From Ipomoea triloba (Eukaryota; Streptophyta; Magnoliopsida; Solanales; Convolvulaceae), in NCBI RefSeq assembly GCF_003576645.1, contig NC_044922.1, positions 10,477,927-10,541,926 of the forward strand: a stretch of DNA of 64,000 nt, given 5' to 3'. Position 1 is the stretch's first letter. The number at the start of each line of letters is the position of its first letter. Position numbers and translations under genes: made by a program. The notes beneath the pieces are model-generated. The model had not been told where the DNA came from. It did no database searches and was given only the letters and a program-made list of their open reading frames with translations. Shown here one piece after another: positions 1 to 11,625 of the stretch.

Positions 1-471
1 TAGGAAATTATACTAATATCCGTGCAAGTTTACTTTTATACCTTAAGTATATTCCTTTAACCATATTGCCTTTACTTTTTTCTTCCTCCTCCAGAATCAA
101 TTGTAATTATTATAAAAAATAATATCCAACGACCCATGTTTAATTGTAATTATATTTATATCTATGTAATTATTAGCTTAATTAACAAAATAATTATTAG
201 CCAATTATACTATTATATGTGCAGTTAATTCCTTAATTATCATAATAATGATTAGATAATTATATTAATATTATGCAATTATACTTTTATATGTTCAGTA
301 ACGAATGCACATTGAGAGCGGATTCACAACAAAATGAGTACCAATGCACAACAAACTGAGCGCGAAAAATTTAATCTATTGCATATAATTAATCACAACC
401 ATTGAATTATTTAAATCAAAAGATCAAATAAGTCCGCAGGGTCCTTACCTAACTGTAGGTCCTTAGTTGAT

Positions 472-474
<3 letters not shown>
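1..474. other. AT-rich intergenic DNA
   Basis: No gene, RNA or repeat terminus was recognised. The stretch is AT-rich with loosely repeated short phrases containing taattat, which fits decayed transposon sequence. Confidence 0.6.

Positions 475-541
<67 letters not shown>
475..541. repeat. (TA)n microsatellite
   Basis: Uninterrupted TA dinucleotides. This tract forms the left flank of the small element at 542-701, so it is likely the target or by-product of that insertion. Confidence 0.95.
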
Positions 542-544
<3 letters not shown>

Positions 545-698
545 TCATTGATTTTGCCTAAGTAAACGTTCTAGATCAACAATGATTAAAAAACGCGGTG
601 ACAATTTGGTCGTTTTACATCTAGGTCAAATTTAAGGTGCATCCATTGTGTGTTAACCGCAATACCACACTGAAACTTGTCTTCGCACGGGAACCCTT

Positions 699-701
<3 letters not shown>
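542..701. mobile_element. short (TA)n-flanked element, family member E0
   Basis: A 160-bp non-TA segment lies exactly between two long TA tracts. Its right end, read on the minus strand, contains ggttcccgtgcg. That matches the terminal core of the larger (TA)n-flanked elements at 1083, 15310 and 16073. No coding capacity. It is interpreted as a truncated or minimal member of the same non-autonomous family. Confidence 0.4.

Positions 702-784
<83 letters not shown>
702..784. repeat. (TA)n microsatellite
   Basis: Pure TA dinucleotides. Apparent long Tyr/Ile open frames across it are translation artefacts. Confidence 0.95.
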
Positions 785-786
<2 letters not shown>

Positions 787-1036
787 CACCATAATAATTA
801 CATGGGAGAATAGGAATGATAATTTATTTTGTTCTAATAGTATTATACCTTAAGTTTATAAAAATATATGTATATAGATTATCAAAAAATTAATTGTAAT
901 AATTATAAAGAAAAAATCTAACAACCCATGTTTAATTGTAATAATAATAATATTATTATAGTAATTATTAACTTAATTATCATAATAACTATTAATCAAT
1001 TATACTAATATTTGTGCAATTATACTATTATAACTT

Positions 1037-1038
<2 letters not shown>
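785..1038. other. AT-rich intergenic DNA
   Basis: No gene seen. It contains short phrases shared with positions 100-300 (for example aacccatgtttaattgtaat), so it is probably a diverged copy of the same repeat. Confidence 0.5.

Positions 1039-1082
<44 letters not shown>
1039..1082. repeat. (GT)n microsatellite
   Basis: Uninterrupted GT dinucleotides directly abutting the left end of the element that follows. Confidence 0.95.
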
Positions 1083-1085
<3 letters not shown>

Positions 1086-1927
1086 GATTTTTATTCAAAT
1101 GCGACGGGGAGCTCCCATGCGGTCGTGCAGCCTAATCTGCGTCGTCCGATTTCATTAATCCAACTGAAATTCGCGTATGATTAAGTGGGGGTATTATGGT
1201 AATTTTAGTATCTATATTACGTGAATTGAAATGGTGCATTTTAGTACATAGTGTGGTGCGTTTGAATACATACTGTGGTGCGTTTTATTACGTATGTTGG
1301 TGCATTAACTGTGTTGTGGAATGATGTGTTTTAATCTATTCGTTGGTGTATTTTCATACGTAGACTGGTGTGTAATTGTGTTGTGGAATGGTGTGTTTTA
1401 ATACGCTCTCTGGTGCATTTTAATACGAATAATGATGTGTATTTAACATATGTGTTTCTAATAAGTGTGTTGTGGAATGGTGTGTTTTAATCTGTCCTCT
1501 GGTGCATTTTAATATGTTAAATGGTGTGTATTTTAACACATATTTTTTAATAAGTGTAATAGTGCATGTTTATAATCTGGGATGGAAATTTTCAACGAGT
1601 GAAATTGTGTATTTTAACACATGTTGTGGTGCATTTTAATACGTAGAATGGTGCATATTTTAGCACATGTTTTCTAATATGTGTAAATAGTGTATACTTA
1701 TAATCTAACATGAGGCACGTTGTGGTACATTTTAATATGTAGAATGATGCGTTTTATCACGTATATTGATGAATTTTAAGTGAATAGGTGCATTTGGTTA
1801 TAGTCTGGAATGTGTTTTATCGGTCATCTGGTGCGTTTTAGTATGTAGAATAGTGTGTTTTGTAACATATATAATGGCTGAAAATATACCGCACGGCCAC
1901 AGCTAATGACCAGACCGCACCTAATGA

Positions 1928-1928
<1 letters not shown>
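1083..1928. mobile_element. (TA)n-flanked non-autonomous element E1 with heptamer array
   Basis: The left end carries ttcaaatgcg followed by cccatgcggtcgtgcag. The right end, read on the minus strand, carries related GC-rich sequence around gtggccgtgcggt, so the ends are imperfect inverted repeats. The interior is about two dozen degenerate copies of ggtgcattttaatacg-like units, spaced roughly 20-40 bp with core GGTGCRT or GGTGTRT. No coding capacity. The (GT)n flank on one side and (CT)n/(AT)n on the other resemble microsatellite-targeting elements such as rice Micron, but the class is unproven. Confidence 0.5.

Positions 1929-1930
<2 letters not shown>

Positions 1931-1984
<54 letters not shown>
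1931..1984. repeat. (CT)n(AT)n compound microsatellite
   Basis: Thirty bases of CT repeat pass directly into 24 bases of AT repeat, separating elements E1 and E2. Confidence 0.95.
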
Positions 1985-1985
<1 letters not shown>

Positions 1986-2356
1986 AGGTCATGATCAAGT
2001 GTGGCCGGCCCTTAACGTGCGGTCAGTGCGGTCACATCACTATGTATACAAATATACACCACTCAATGTTAGAAAATATACCACACAAATGTGCATCATT
2101 AGGTACGCATCATAAAAAAACACACCATTAGGTATATAAATATACACCGCACAGTGTTAGCAAATGCACCACTAGGGGCAGGGGAGTTATGGTGCATTAT
2201 TTTGGGTGTGTGGTGTGTTTAATGGTGTTTTTGTGTATTTTCATTGTGGTGCGTTTTCTAACATTGAGTGTTGCATTTTCTAACATTGACTGGTGCATTT
2301 TCTAATATTGAATGGTGTGAACTGCACCGACAACACGGGAAGGCGCGGCCACATTT
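1986..2356. mobile_element. (TA)n-flanked non-autonomous element E2
   Basis: It lies between microsatellites and ends at the right with ccacatttgaat. This is the same terminal phrase as ccacatttgaac at the right end of E4 (16768). The interior has alternating motifs such as tgcaccact and tctaacattgagtg, repeated at short spacing. No coding capacity. Confidence 0.4.
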
Positions 2357-2636
<280 letters not shown>

Positions 2637-2637
<1 letters not shown>

Positions 2638-3345
2638 TTGTCATATTTATTAAGCTATTATTTACTATTATAGTTACTCCGCATTAGATTTTGTATAGTA
2701 ATAGCTTGGGAGGTAGTTTGGGCCGGGAGTTGTAAAAGTAAGATTTTGTTTTTATTAGTTGTATTGATATATTAGTAATTTTAATCTAGAATTGTATTAA
2801 GAATAGGAAAGTGCGAAAGAATATATTGTATTAGGAATTGTATTACCATATTCTAATGTACAATTATAGTACAGTACGAATATGAATAGTATTATCATAT
2901 TTTTTACAATATTACGCAAAATTTAATAGTATAAGAGTGTTTTGGATGGGAAGTTAAAATGATGATTTTTTTTAATTATTAATAGTATCAATTGGAATTT
3001 GATAATTTAAATTTAAATTAAATTCTAATATTTAAATATAAATTTAAAATTTTTACTTTTTTGAGTACTAAAAAAATTAAAAATTAAAAATTTAAATTTA
3101 AAAATTTTACTTAATTATTAAAAATTGTAGTATAGCATTTATTGGGTGGGGATTTTTCGTTCTTGAAAATTTTCAGCAGGTACAGAAATGAGGAGTTTTT
3201 ATTCCCTGATAGGAATGATGATGGGGACAAGGAGTGGGGTGGGGTCACGGGATGGGGACTATACTCTTGCCGCCCCTACCCCGTGGCAATCCCTAGGACG
3301 ATATATAGTTTCTATTCCCTGGTAAGAATGAGAATGGGGACGAGG
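2637..3345. other. AT-rich intergenic DNA with a G-rich repeat segment
   Basis: No gene recognised. The part from about 3180 to 3345 carries ggatggggactatactcttgcc and a downstream ccgtggcaatc phrase. Both reappear at 4163-4215 on the other side of the inserted segment, so this is one repeat split by the 3346-4160 sequence. Confidence 0.45.
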
Positions 3346-4160
3346 TGATGTGGCCCAGCAGACTAAAGATCCATTAAGAGTACCAATTGGCTAAATCATA
3401 AGTCCAAGTCCAAACAATGAAGACAACTCTTCATTGGTTATGTTCAAAGATGGTGAAAATCCAAGTCAAGATCAATTGCTAAAGATGAAGAAGAACTCAA
3501 GGCTATTTATAATTGTTTAAGTGCTGATTTTGGAGATTAAATTAGGCCCAAATCAGCCATATTATTTTTTGTCATCATTAATTTAAATAGTTTGGCATGA
3601 AAAAGAACATTACTTTGTATTTAGAAAGGATTCCTTAAACCCTTTTCTAAATAGGACTATATTTACTTGCTTTCTAGATTAGGTTTAAGAATCTTTTTTT
3701 CCATTGTATTTAGAATTATAATGCTGCCTCTATAGCTATAAATAGAGCACAACCATAGTAGTTTTAAGGAGGATTTCATTGAATAAAATTCTTAAGTATT
3801 TCTTTACACTTGTGTAAGAAATCTTATGGCTAATTGTGGACTAAATTAGTGGTCCGTTCGTGGACTCGACTAGCAAATTTATTCTTGGAATTGAATCAAT
3901 CTTTTTTTCTTGAACCTTAGATTCAGGTTCGTGGATTTGTTCTTGAATCGAAGAAAACTAGATCTAACTCTAGTTGATTGAAGATTGCATCATTGAGGTA
4001 CTTGAAGCTACAATGGGATGTTTCTAAGTCTTTGATGATTCAGGACTAAGGGTTTCTCATGAGGTCTAAGGTATTTTGATTCATCTCTATCCAGGCATTG
4101 AGAGCTATCTTGGACAATACTCCATCTTATTTGAACCTTGGACTAGGTTCTTATCTTGAG
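3346..4160 (+). mobile_element. putative solo LTR or truncated LTR element
   Basis: The segment separates two halves of a G-rich repeat. It starts near tgatgtggcccagc and holds a good TATA box (tataaata at 3737-3744) followed by a leader-like stretch, as in an LTR with a U3-R boundary. No PBS, purine tract, coding region or clear target duplication was found. The ends and class are uncertain. Confidence 0.3.
3737..3744 (+). promoter_or_regulatory. TATA box of the putative LTR
   Basis: TATAAATA in a GC-poor context, followed about 30 bp later by a purine-rich leader. Placement inside the putative LTR is inference. Confidence 0.4.
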
Positions 4161-4230
4161 GAGTCGGGTGAGGTCACAGAATGCGAACTATACTCTTGCC
4201 CCTGTCCCGTGGCAATCTCTTGGCGGGTAT

Positions 4231-5875
4231 TGTAACACCCCTAAATTTTCACGCTGAGATAGGCAATATACTTAAGGCAAAAGCTAGCAAATCTCATAAC
4301 CAAATTATATTAATGCGGAACCGATACTAAACCACAGAGGGTGCTACGCCACATCTAGGTAAACCAGCACCTATATGCTAAGGCAAAATCCAAAATCCAA
4401 CTCATTAATCCTCAAAGGCAATCATAATCTAGATAAGTCAATACATATCAAGAGTCTAAGGCACGCAGGCCTGAAATGTTTGAATAAACTCAACAAACAC
4501 TAAGCTAATCATAAAGGCGAAGTAGATCTACTGCTAGCACTCTCACGGCTCAATCTACTCCATACCTGAAAAACAGTTAGAAATATTAGCAAAGAAATTC
4601 TAAGCAATCCACCACTCACACTCATGAGAAATACAGTAGTATACCATAGGTTGTAAATAGATTTTACACACGCATATAGAATATATACGCCAACGAAACT
4701 GTCCTTTGTTTAAAAACCAGATGACTCAAGAACAATAGGCTGAATGAATCACAAACCAAGGACACTTCAAATGAATCCACAAACAAATAACGAAACTACA
4801 ATGCAACAGTTCCATAATACGATACTCAACGAAAGCACAAGCTCAACTGAACAACACAAGTGAAACCAACCAATCACCAACCTCACATCACTCTCTTAGA
4901 GAGTGATCCATACCACGGTACATAGGATAAGATCCAAACTAAAACCACAAAACTATAACACCAATGCCATATCACAAAGGCATAAAGCCTAACCACAGAG
5001 GCACATGGTGCTCATTACCATAGAGGCATAAAGCCCGACCACAGAGGCACATGGTGCCCATTACCGCAGAGGTATAAAGCCCGACCACAGAGGCATAAAA
5101 GCCCATTACCACAAAGGCATAAAGCCCAACCACAGAGGCATAAAAGCCCATTACCACAGAGGTGTAAAGCCCAAATAACTCCTCCCATAACAACAGACGC
5201 ACATAGAGCCATATTCCGAATAGCCACCTTCCAAAGGGTACACAAGACTCAAGAAGCCAAAGAGTTACTCACAAGAGCTCATAACAAACTCAGATTCATT
5301 CCCAAAGGAAATACTCATACCAATAGTACTCAGATTTAGAACATGAATACAGGACATGCTTAGAACATTAGCCAAAGAATTAACCAACAAATACTCGATC
5401 AATAATCCAAGATAACCGACCAACAATCATGAACCAATACACAAAAATTAGGGTAGCATACTCAACAACATGTAAAGAACATACTCCCGAATCAAAGGTG
5501 AAACAACAGAGTCAATAGACCACAAAACAACCACTGGAACAGAGAAGGAAAATGAACTAGAGGAACAAGCTGGCGGAGCAACCCTACGGAACCCCTTGGT
5601 CCACCACTCCACACCGTCGTCACCTTGCGGAAGATCCCAGCGGGACACATTATACCACTGAGATGCACCACAAGCGCAACCCCAAAGCACTGATCCCAGA
5701 CTTAAAACCGAATACACGATAGCTCATTCTAGTACTCAGAATATCATCAGATTACACATTTCAGAGGGCAAATAATACGTGGAATCCATAACAACAAATA
5801 CTCATACACATCAAGATTGAAGGATAATGAACACAAGTCCATAGATCTACAATATAGGCTCACACGCACACACAC
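4231..5875 (-). mobile_element. Tekay/Del-like Ty3/gypsy LTR, left copy (partial)
   Basis: The edge tgtaacaccccta is the reverse complement of a typical LTR end (ggggtgttaca). The sequence is a close, colinear match to 10678-12396, including the minisatellite and the phrase ending ataggctca. Beyond about 5875 the match is replaced by a (CA)n(TA)n tract and unrelated DNA, so only part of the LTR is certain. The orientation suggests it is the outer, 3' LTR of a minus-strand element whose 5' LTR is at 10678-14553. No matching target duplication was found, so it may be a separate insertion. Confidence 0.6.
4970..5190. repeat. 45-bp minisatellite inside LTR (left copy)
   Basis: About five degenerate units of roughly 45 bp built on cagaggcataaagcccgacc. 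The array recurs at the same place in the right LTR copy. It creates false open frames rich in Leu, Cys and Val on the minus strand. Confidence 0.85.
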
Positions 5876-7120
5876 ACACACATATATATATATATTCCAT
5901 AAACATAAAGATGCTCATACCTGAATCCTTTCATCTAGTACATTAAGTCCATAAACTTGTGCTGCTCAAGGACTTGCAACAGACAATATGCAAGGGATTG
6001 TCAAGACATGCTGATTAAACCACCTATGCAGCAACAATTGGATCAGCAGTTGTAATAGATTAAACTAAGACTTAGTGGAGTTGGGATAAGCAGATTGGTT
6101 ACAAAATAAAATTAGGCCTTACCATTTATGCATAAAAAGAAAAATGAAAGGAATAACAAGTATTCATTCAATAATTATTAAAATATAATCTGGGCATTTG
6201 GCACATGAATAACATAATAGGAAGCAAATGATCATTCTTGACAGATTGTTAGTTGACATAAAGTTGTAGAACAATAGTTCTTTTTGCAGTTATGACATTT
6301 GTGATTTGTTAAGTATGATGAGGTTTAAAATGAGCTAGAACTGTTAGTTAATTTCTACAAAGGGAATATTAGTTAAGGTTTCAAATGAAGATGACACATA
6401 AACACAAGAATAAAATGCTAGAAACCAAATTAGACTTCTTATTGATCTCTTAACCAGAATAAGATTGGAAGAAGTACCCTTTTAAGTCCCATAACCTTTA
6501 GTATAAGAAATGTAAATTTAATAACTAACTGTTTTGAGCATATCATCATAATTTAAGCATTTTGATCAATCACTCATAGTAACATACTAAATTTTGTCCC
6601 ACTGTACAAATATGTAAATAATTATAGTTGTTATATGATGAACTAGAATTGTTTCCATGAGTAGATGCAGAATTAGGAAAACACTAGTAATGAAAAATAA
6701 TGAAAACCATAACAAGTCAGAAAAGAAAATGTGCTAGACCAGAGTTGATTACCTTGCAGCTACCTATCATAAATAGCCAAAACCTTCCTTGTCATGATAT
6801 CACTATTGCAAGTCTCCCTTGGTTGCTGAGAAAGAAAAACAAACATGATGGACATACCATCAAAATGTGATAAGAGCATGAGTGCAGTGCTTCTGTCAAG
6901 TTGTCTACAATAAGAATTAGAAAGGATCTATGACAATAAAATAATTGAAGAAAGCATATATAGCATATTCCATGGAGTTCCAATCCTAGAGCACAAAATT
7001 TCACTAAAAACATAGAACCCAAATTGCAGTTTGCTTTGAGGTCCTAGGAAAAATGATTGAGGATATTTCATCAGAGTTTCTGGTTCACTGACACATAAAC
7101 AGATACAATACCTGCTTCTT
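5876..7120. other. Unassigned interior DNA
   Basis: It begins with a short (CA)n(TA)n tract at 5868-5895. No protein domain, tRNA or repeat end was recognised. A minus-strand stretch around 6750-6800 ends in a donor-like ctgcaaggtaatc, but no coding frame supports an exon. It may be the interior of the CACTA element that ends at 7780. Confidence 0.35.
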
Positions 7121-7780
7121 CACCTTCTCTACAAGGTCATCTCAGATGCGCTTCCGTCAATACCGTAGTCAAGTGGAACTGTGCCGTAAAAATTAGCTAA
7201 TACCGTACCTATTGAAGATTTGCGTCGTAGTCAAGTGGAACTGCGCTGGAGCTATTGCAATCGCCGGGTCGAGTGGAGAGGAGCTCGCCCAGGTCACCGG
7301 TCAGTTGCTATAGTTTCGTCGTTGACCGTAGATGGGATCGGAGGTCGACGCGGTTGGGAGAGGCGATAACTAGCAACGCACTTAGCAGATCAGATCGCCG
7401 GGGTCGAGTGGAGAAGAGTTCGCCCGTCGTCGTTTGGGATAGCCTACTGCCGTCGGCCATAGATGTTAATGGAGGCCAGCGTTTGGGAGGGGAGGGGAGG
7501 AGAGGGATACTTAGCAGATTTGATCGAACAGATTGAGAGAATGAGGAGGGGCTAGGGTTTTTTTTATGCTTTTAATAAGACAACACGCGTCAGTTGTTAA
7601 AACAACGGACTCCAAAACGCTAGCGTATTTTTATTTTAAGGATTGGCGACTGTTTTTTTAAACTAACAGATGCTAGTGTTGTTTAAAAATTTACAAAAAT
7701 GTCACCTTGTCTGTTTTAGAAACTCTTTTTTCAACAACAGGTGCTAATAGTCCAATTTTTATTGTCATTCTCTACTAGTG
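7121..7780 (-). mobile_element. CACTA (En/Spm) transposon terminus and subterminal region
   Basis: The last ten bases, tctactagtg, read CACTAGTAGA on the minus strand, the canonical start of a CACTA element. Inside it lie repeated subterminal phrases with gctag and caacagnngct cores, and a GC-richer segment at 7150-7560 with no recognisable protein. The matching second terminus and a full 3-bp target duplication were not found, so the element is truncated or rearranged. Confidence 0.55.
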
Positions 7781-7783
7781 TGT

Positions 7784-8428
7784 CTTATTTTGGATTCAAT
7801 TGCTTTGTTTGTTGGAATTCATATTCTTGTCTATTGATTGTTGTTTTGATGAGATCTTGTATGGATTTGGCCAATCTAAATGAGAGATTGAGCTCTTAAC
7901 TCTTTCATGATTTTTATTAGAGTTGAGATTGAAGCTTTGTGGCAATCGTAGATCATATGGACTTCATATTAGGAATAGTAGGAAAGTGTGTAGCTAAGGT
8001 GTTTGATAAAATGTCTCTTAGGACTTTGGTTGCTAAAAGGCACGCCTAAGTCTAAGAAGCCCTAGTATAAAGAGGTGGAAAAGGACTAAGAAGACACACT
8101 CTTGAATACCCAACATCATTGCTCCGTTTATCCATTGCTTGAGACACACTAGGATGCAACATAGATGAACACGATACAATCCCTTGCTTTCTTATATTCG
8201 TTTTATCTTCACATTGCACTACCTTATGAACACTTGCACCTTTAAATTACCATTTACCACATTCACTACCCATACTCAATGCATCACATGACTCAATTAA
8301 TCGAAAGTATTAGCATTTGACACACCTCCACGTCCCTCCTTTGAGACCGACACTCAGGGAGTCACAGACTCTTCGTTTTATCTTTACATTTACATTCCAC
8401 ATTACATGACATCTCACCCCTACGCACG
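7784..8428 (+). mobile_element. Athila-type LTR fragment
   Basis: It aligns to the second half of the solo LTR at 12402-13741 (shared phrases tcttgtctattgattgttg, agatcttgta, and the gactcttcgtttta end block). The first half is missing and the CACTA end lies where the alignment breaks, so the CACTA element probably landed in or next to this LTR. The right edge abuts an oppositely oriented gag fragment. Confidence 0.6.
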
Positions 8429-8429
8429 C

Positions 8430-8955
8430 AAGTGTTGTCAAATTCCTTATGTAGTTGCTGCCAAGAACGGAAGTGGTGGTCATCTTTGCTCTCGAGCCAT
8501 CTTGCAGCTTCTCCAATCACTGAGAATGGAAATAGTTTCAATTGAATGACCTCTTCACTCACTCCTTCTTGTCTATACATTCCACAAGCTCGGAGGAATC
8601 TCGTTATATGTCCGCGTGGGTCCTCTGAGGTAATCCTGCATATGGATTGTACCAATGTAAGGATCGTCGGATGCACGTGAAAATTGATATTCTCCAATGG
8701 TGGAACATAAATAAAATTATGCATATTGAATTCCGGTGTCATGTAGTCTACTATCGATCTCTGTTATCCCTATGGCATTTCATAATATTCTTCAACTCTA
8801 ATCTGCTCCGGTTGATTTACTTGGTCAATCTGCGGTTTTTCTATTGTTGGCTCATTCGGATTAAGTATTCCAGGTGGACTATTCGGGATTGGTGGTGGGG
8901 TTGGTATAAGTGTTCCTCTCCCTTGAGAGTTTCTAGTAGCACTTGTAGAAGCCAT
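8430..8955 (-). pseudogene. gag: Athila gag fragment (minus strand)
   Basis: The minus-strand frame starts at an ATG (8953-8955) 260 bp after a tRNA-Asp PBS. It opens with a Ser/Pro-rich N-terminus and, after a frame disruption near 8745-8770, continues into a Retrotrans_gag-like segment. Recognisable phrases are LVQSICR, EDPRGHITRFL, IQLKLFPFSVIGEAARWL and SWQQLHKEF. They align with the gag of the full Athila element at 25260-25550. The frame breaks at about 8430, where LTR sequence of the opposite orientation begins, so the nucleocapsid part and all of pol are gone. It is non-functional. Confidence 0.65.
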
Positions 8956-9214
8956 TTGTTCAGTTCGGATGTTTTTCTTTCTCGTTGCCTTATTGATTTC
9001 CGGTATGTAAGTAAGTAATCATTAGTTTCCCTCCGCTCTTGTGTGCATTCACCTATTAAAATGATCAAGAAAACAAATAATCCTCTATTGACTAGAAGTA
9101 GTCAATGAAGGGAAAGTAACAAAACAAGTAAAACAAAAAAATGGAATTAACAACACTCAAGTTCGCAAAAGCATTCACTTAAAAAGAAAAGCAAAGGAAT
9201 AGCAACCTATTGCC

Positions 9215-9232
9215 TCCCCGGCAACGACGCCA
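9215..9232 (-). other. primer-binding site, tRNA-Asp type
   Basis: On the minus strand this reads TGGCGTCGTTGCCGGGGA, complementary to the 3' end of plant tRNA-Asp except for one base. It lies three bases inside the LTR at 9236-10549 and so fixes that LTR as a 5' LTR in minus orientation. Confidence 0.8.
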
Positions 9233-9235
9233 TTT

Positions 9236-10549
9236 TGACAAGTTGTTTGATTGCGGTGATAGTGGTGGTATGTCAAAAGATGTAAAAAGGAATAAAACGA
9301 AGAGTCTTGACTCCCCGAGTGTCGGTCTCGAATGAGGCAATGTGGGAGATTGTTATGCTTTTGTTTAAAGGAATGCGTGATGGAACATGCGAGGTTGTTG
9401 GTGAAAGTGGAGTGGCATTTAAAGTGTGTGTAATCAAATACGGTAAACAAAAGTAAAATAACAAATAATAGAAAGTAAGGAAATGAATTGTGTTATCCAT
9501 GTTTCCTCACGGTGTGTCTTGAGTAATGGACTAATAATTCAATTGTGTTGGCTATTCAAGAGTGTGCTCTCTTAGTCCTTTTCCACATTTGTGTACTAAG
9601 GCTTCTTAGGCTTAGGAATACCATTTAGCAACCAAAAGCCCGGCCTAAGAGACATTTTATCAAACACCTAGACTTTACACATTCCTACTATTCCCAATCA
9701 TGGAATTCCATAGGATCTAAGATTGCAAAAGCTATGTCCTAACTTTCAAGAGATTGGCCAAATCTACTCAAGATCAAATCACATCAACAATAAATAGACA
9801 ATAATAGATCTCCAACATCAAATGAATCAAATCCACATTAAGAAATGAGAAATCACACTAAGCAAGCATAGATTCACACAACTCAATCCCTAGATAGAAT
9901 TAGCTAAGCATATTCATGAATTCAAAATCATAAATCTAATTCAATCTATATATATGAATTGCAAAATAGAAATAGAAATTAGAAATAAGATTCAAGATAG
10001 AAGTCACCTAGTGAATTAAATTACAACTTCAATCCAAGCTTTAGATCTTCACTTCTTCATACAAAATGGAAATCTCTCTCAATGTAAATCTCTAATATGA
10101 AAACTAAATTCTAAGATGGAATTTTTGGGAACCTCTAAGAACTAGAAAATTGAGAACTCCTGAAAAATCCTATCTAGCTTCCTTAAATAACCTCCCCAAA
10201 GTTTCCCTACTTTAATTTCCTTCGCATGTCTCATCCATGTACTCATCTATGCGTGGATGGGCACGTGGATGACTACTGGAATTCGTCCATGTTGGCCCCA
10301 CGCGTGGAAGGTACATCCTAGCTGTCCCGGGAGTCTTTTCTGCTCTGTTTGCTCGTTATACATACCCATCTCTCTTGCCGAGTGGCTCCTAGGACCTGTA
10401 AAACGTCTTAAAATATACAAAAGGTAGCTTTGCACGTTGTTATCTAATCAACACACAAAATATCGTGAATTAGTCACACAAGGATACTAAATTGCTAATA
10501 AACTACCTCGTTATAGACCTAAATAATAAGTCATCTTGGGAGCTTATCA
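9236..10549 (-). mobile_element. Athila-type 5' LTR (minus strand)
   Basis: The minus-strand start is tgataagctcccaagat and the end is ttgtca directly before the PBS. It has the same family start and end block as the solo LTR at 12402. It contains a cluster of GC-rich phrases around cacgcgtgg (10300) upstream, in LTR orientation, of a TATA-like atttaagg near 10180. It sits in the interior of the Tekay-like element, next to that element's PBS region. Confidence 0.75.
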
Positions 10550-10677
10550 CGAGTCCTAGTTCTCACACATCCTAGGAGTCACGTTATACCTTAACTTCTA
10601 CTGATCAGGTCCTTGAGTCTCAAATTGTCAAGTCCTAGGGTTCCTACTTAGACCTCAACACAGGCTTTGATACCAAT
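10550..10677 (-). other. 5' internal stub of the Tekay-like element with tRNA-Met PBS
   Basis: Directly inside the LTR edge at 10678, the minus strand reads attggtatcaaagcctg (10661-10677). This contains the TGGTATCAAAGCC-type sequence pairing with initiator tRNA-Met, the usual primer of Tekay/Del chromoviruses. Only about 128 bp of interior remains before the Athila LTR begins at 10549. Confidence 0.65.
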
Positions 10678-11414
10678 TGTAACACCCCTAAAATTTCACG
10701 CTAAGATAGGCAACATACTTAAGGCAAAAGCTAGTAAATCTCAGAACCAAATTGTATTAATGCGGAATCAATACTAAACCACAGAGGGTGCTACGCCACA
10801 TCTAGGTAAATCAGCACCTAGATGCTAAGGCAAAATCCAAAATCCAACTCATCAATCCTCAAAGCCAATCATAATCTAGATAAGTCAATACATATCATGA
10901 GTCTAAGGCACGCAGGCCTGAAATGTTTGAATAAACTCAACAAACACTAAGCTAATCATAAAGGCGAAGTAAATCTACTGCTAGCCTTCTCACGGCTCAA
11001 TCTACTCCATACTTGGAAAACAGTTAAAAATATTCGCAAAGAAATGCTAAGCAATCCACCACTCACACTCGTGAGAAATAGAGTAGTATAGCATAGGTTG
11101 TAAATAGATTTTTCACACGCATATAGAATATATACGCCAACGAAACTGTCCTTTGTTTAAAAACCAGATGACGCAACAACAATAGGCTGAATGAATGACA
11201 AACCAAGGACACCTCAAATGAATCCACTAACAAAGAACGAAAGCACAATACAACAGTTCCATAATACGATACTCAACGAAAGCACAAACTCAACTGAACA
11301 ACACAAGTGAAACCAACCAATCACCAACCTCACATCACTCCCTTAGAGTGACCCCAAATCACGGTACATAGGATAAGATCCAAACCAAAACTGCCAAACC
11401 ATAACACCAATGTC

Positions 11415-11625
11415 ATATCACAGAGGCATAAAGTCCGACCGTAGAGGCACACGGTGCCTATTACCATAGAGGCATAAAGCCCGACCACAGAGGCACATGG
11501 TGCCCATTACCACAGAGGCATGAAGCCCGACCACAGAGGCATAAAAGCCCATTATCACAGAGGCATAAAGCCCAACCACAGAAGCATGAAAACCATTACC
11601 ACAGAGGCGTAAAGCCCAAATAACT
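11415..11625. repeat. 45-bp minisatellite inside LTR (right copy)
   Basis: Same degenerate unit and position as the array at 4970-5190, with a different arrangement of variant units. Useful for judging how the two LTR copies diverged. Confidence 0.85.

Noticed and set aside
586..792. Tyr/Ile-rich frame on the minus strand
   Set aside because: Translation of a (TA)n microsatellite.
4972..5245. Repetitive Cys/Leu/Val-rich minus-strand frames
   Set aside because: Translation of the 45-bp LTR minisatellite. The same occurs at 11418-11690.
5448..5717. 89-codon minus-strand frame
   Set aside because: Lies in LTR sequence. Its counterpart at 11892-12255 is not conserved as one frame.
6678..6700. 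cactagtaatg as the second CACTA terminus
   Set aside because: Only the first eight bases fit, the flanks do not give a 3-bp duplication, and the following sequence does not match the end at 7780.
9215..9232. Possible tRNA gene or tRNA fragment at the tRNA-complementary sites
   Set aside because: Only the 3' 18 nt complement is present, at LTR borders. These are primer-binding sites. No complete tRNA or rRNA gene was seen.
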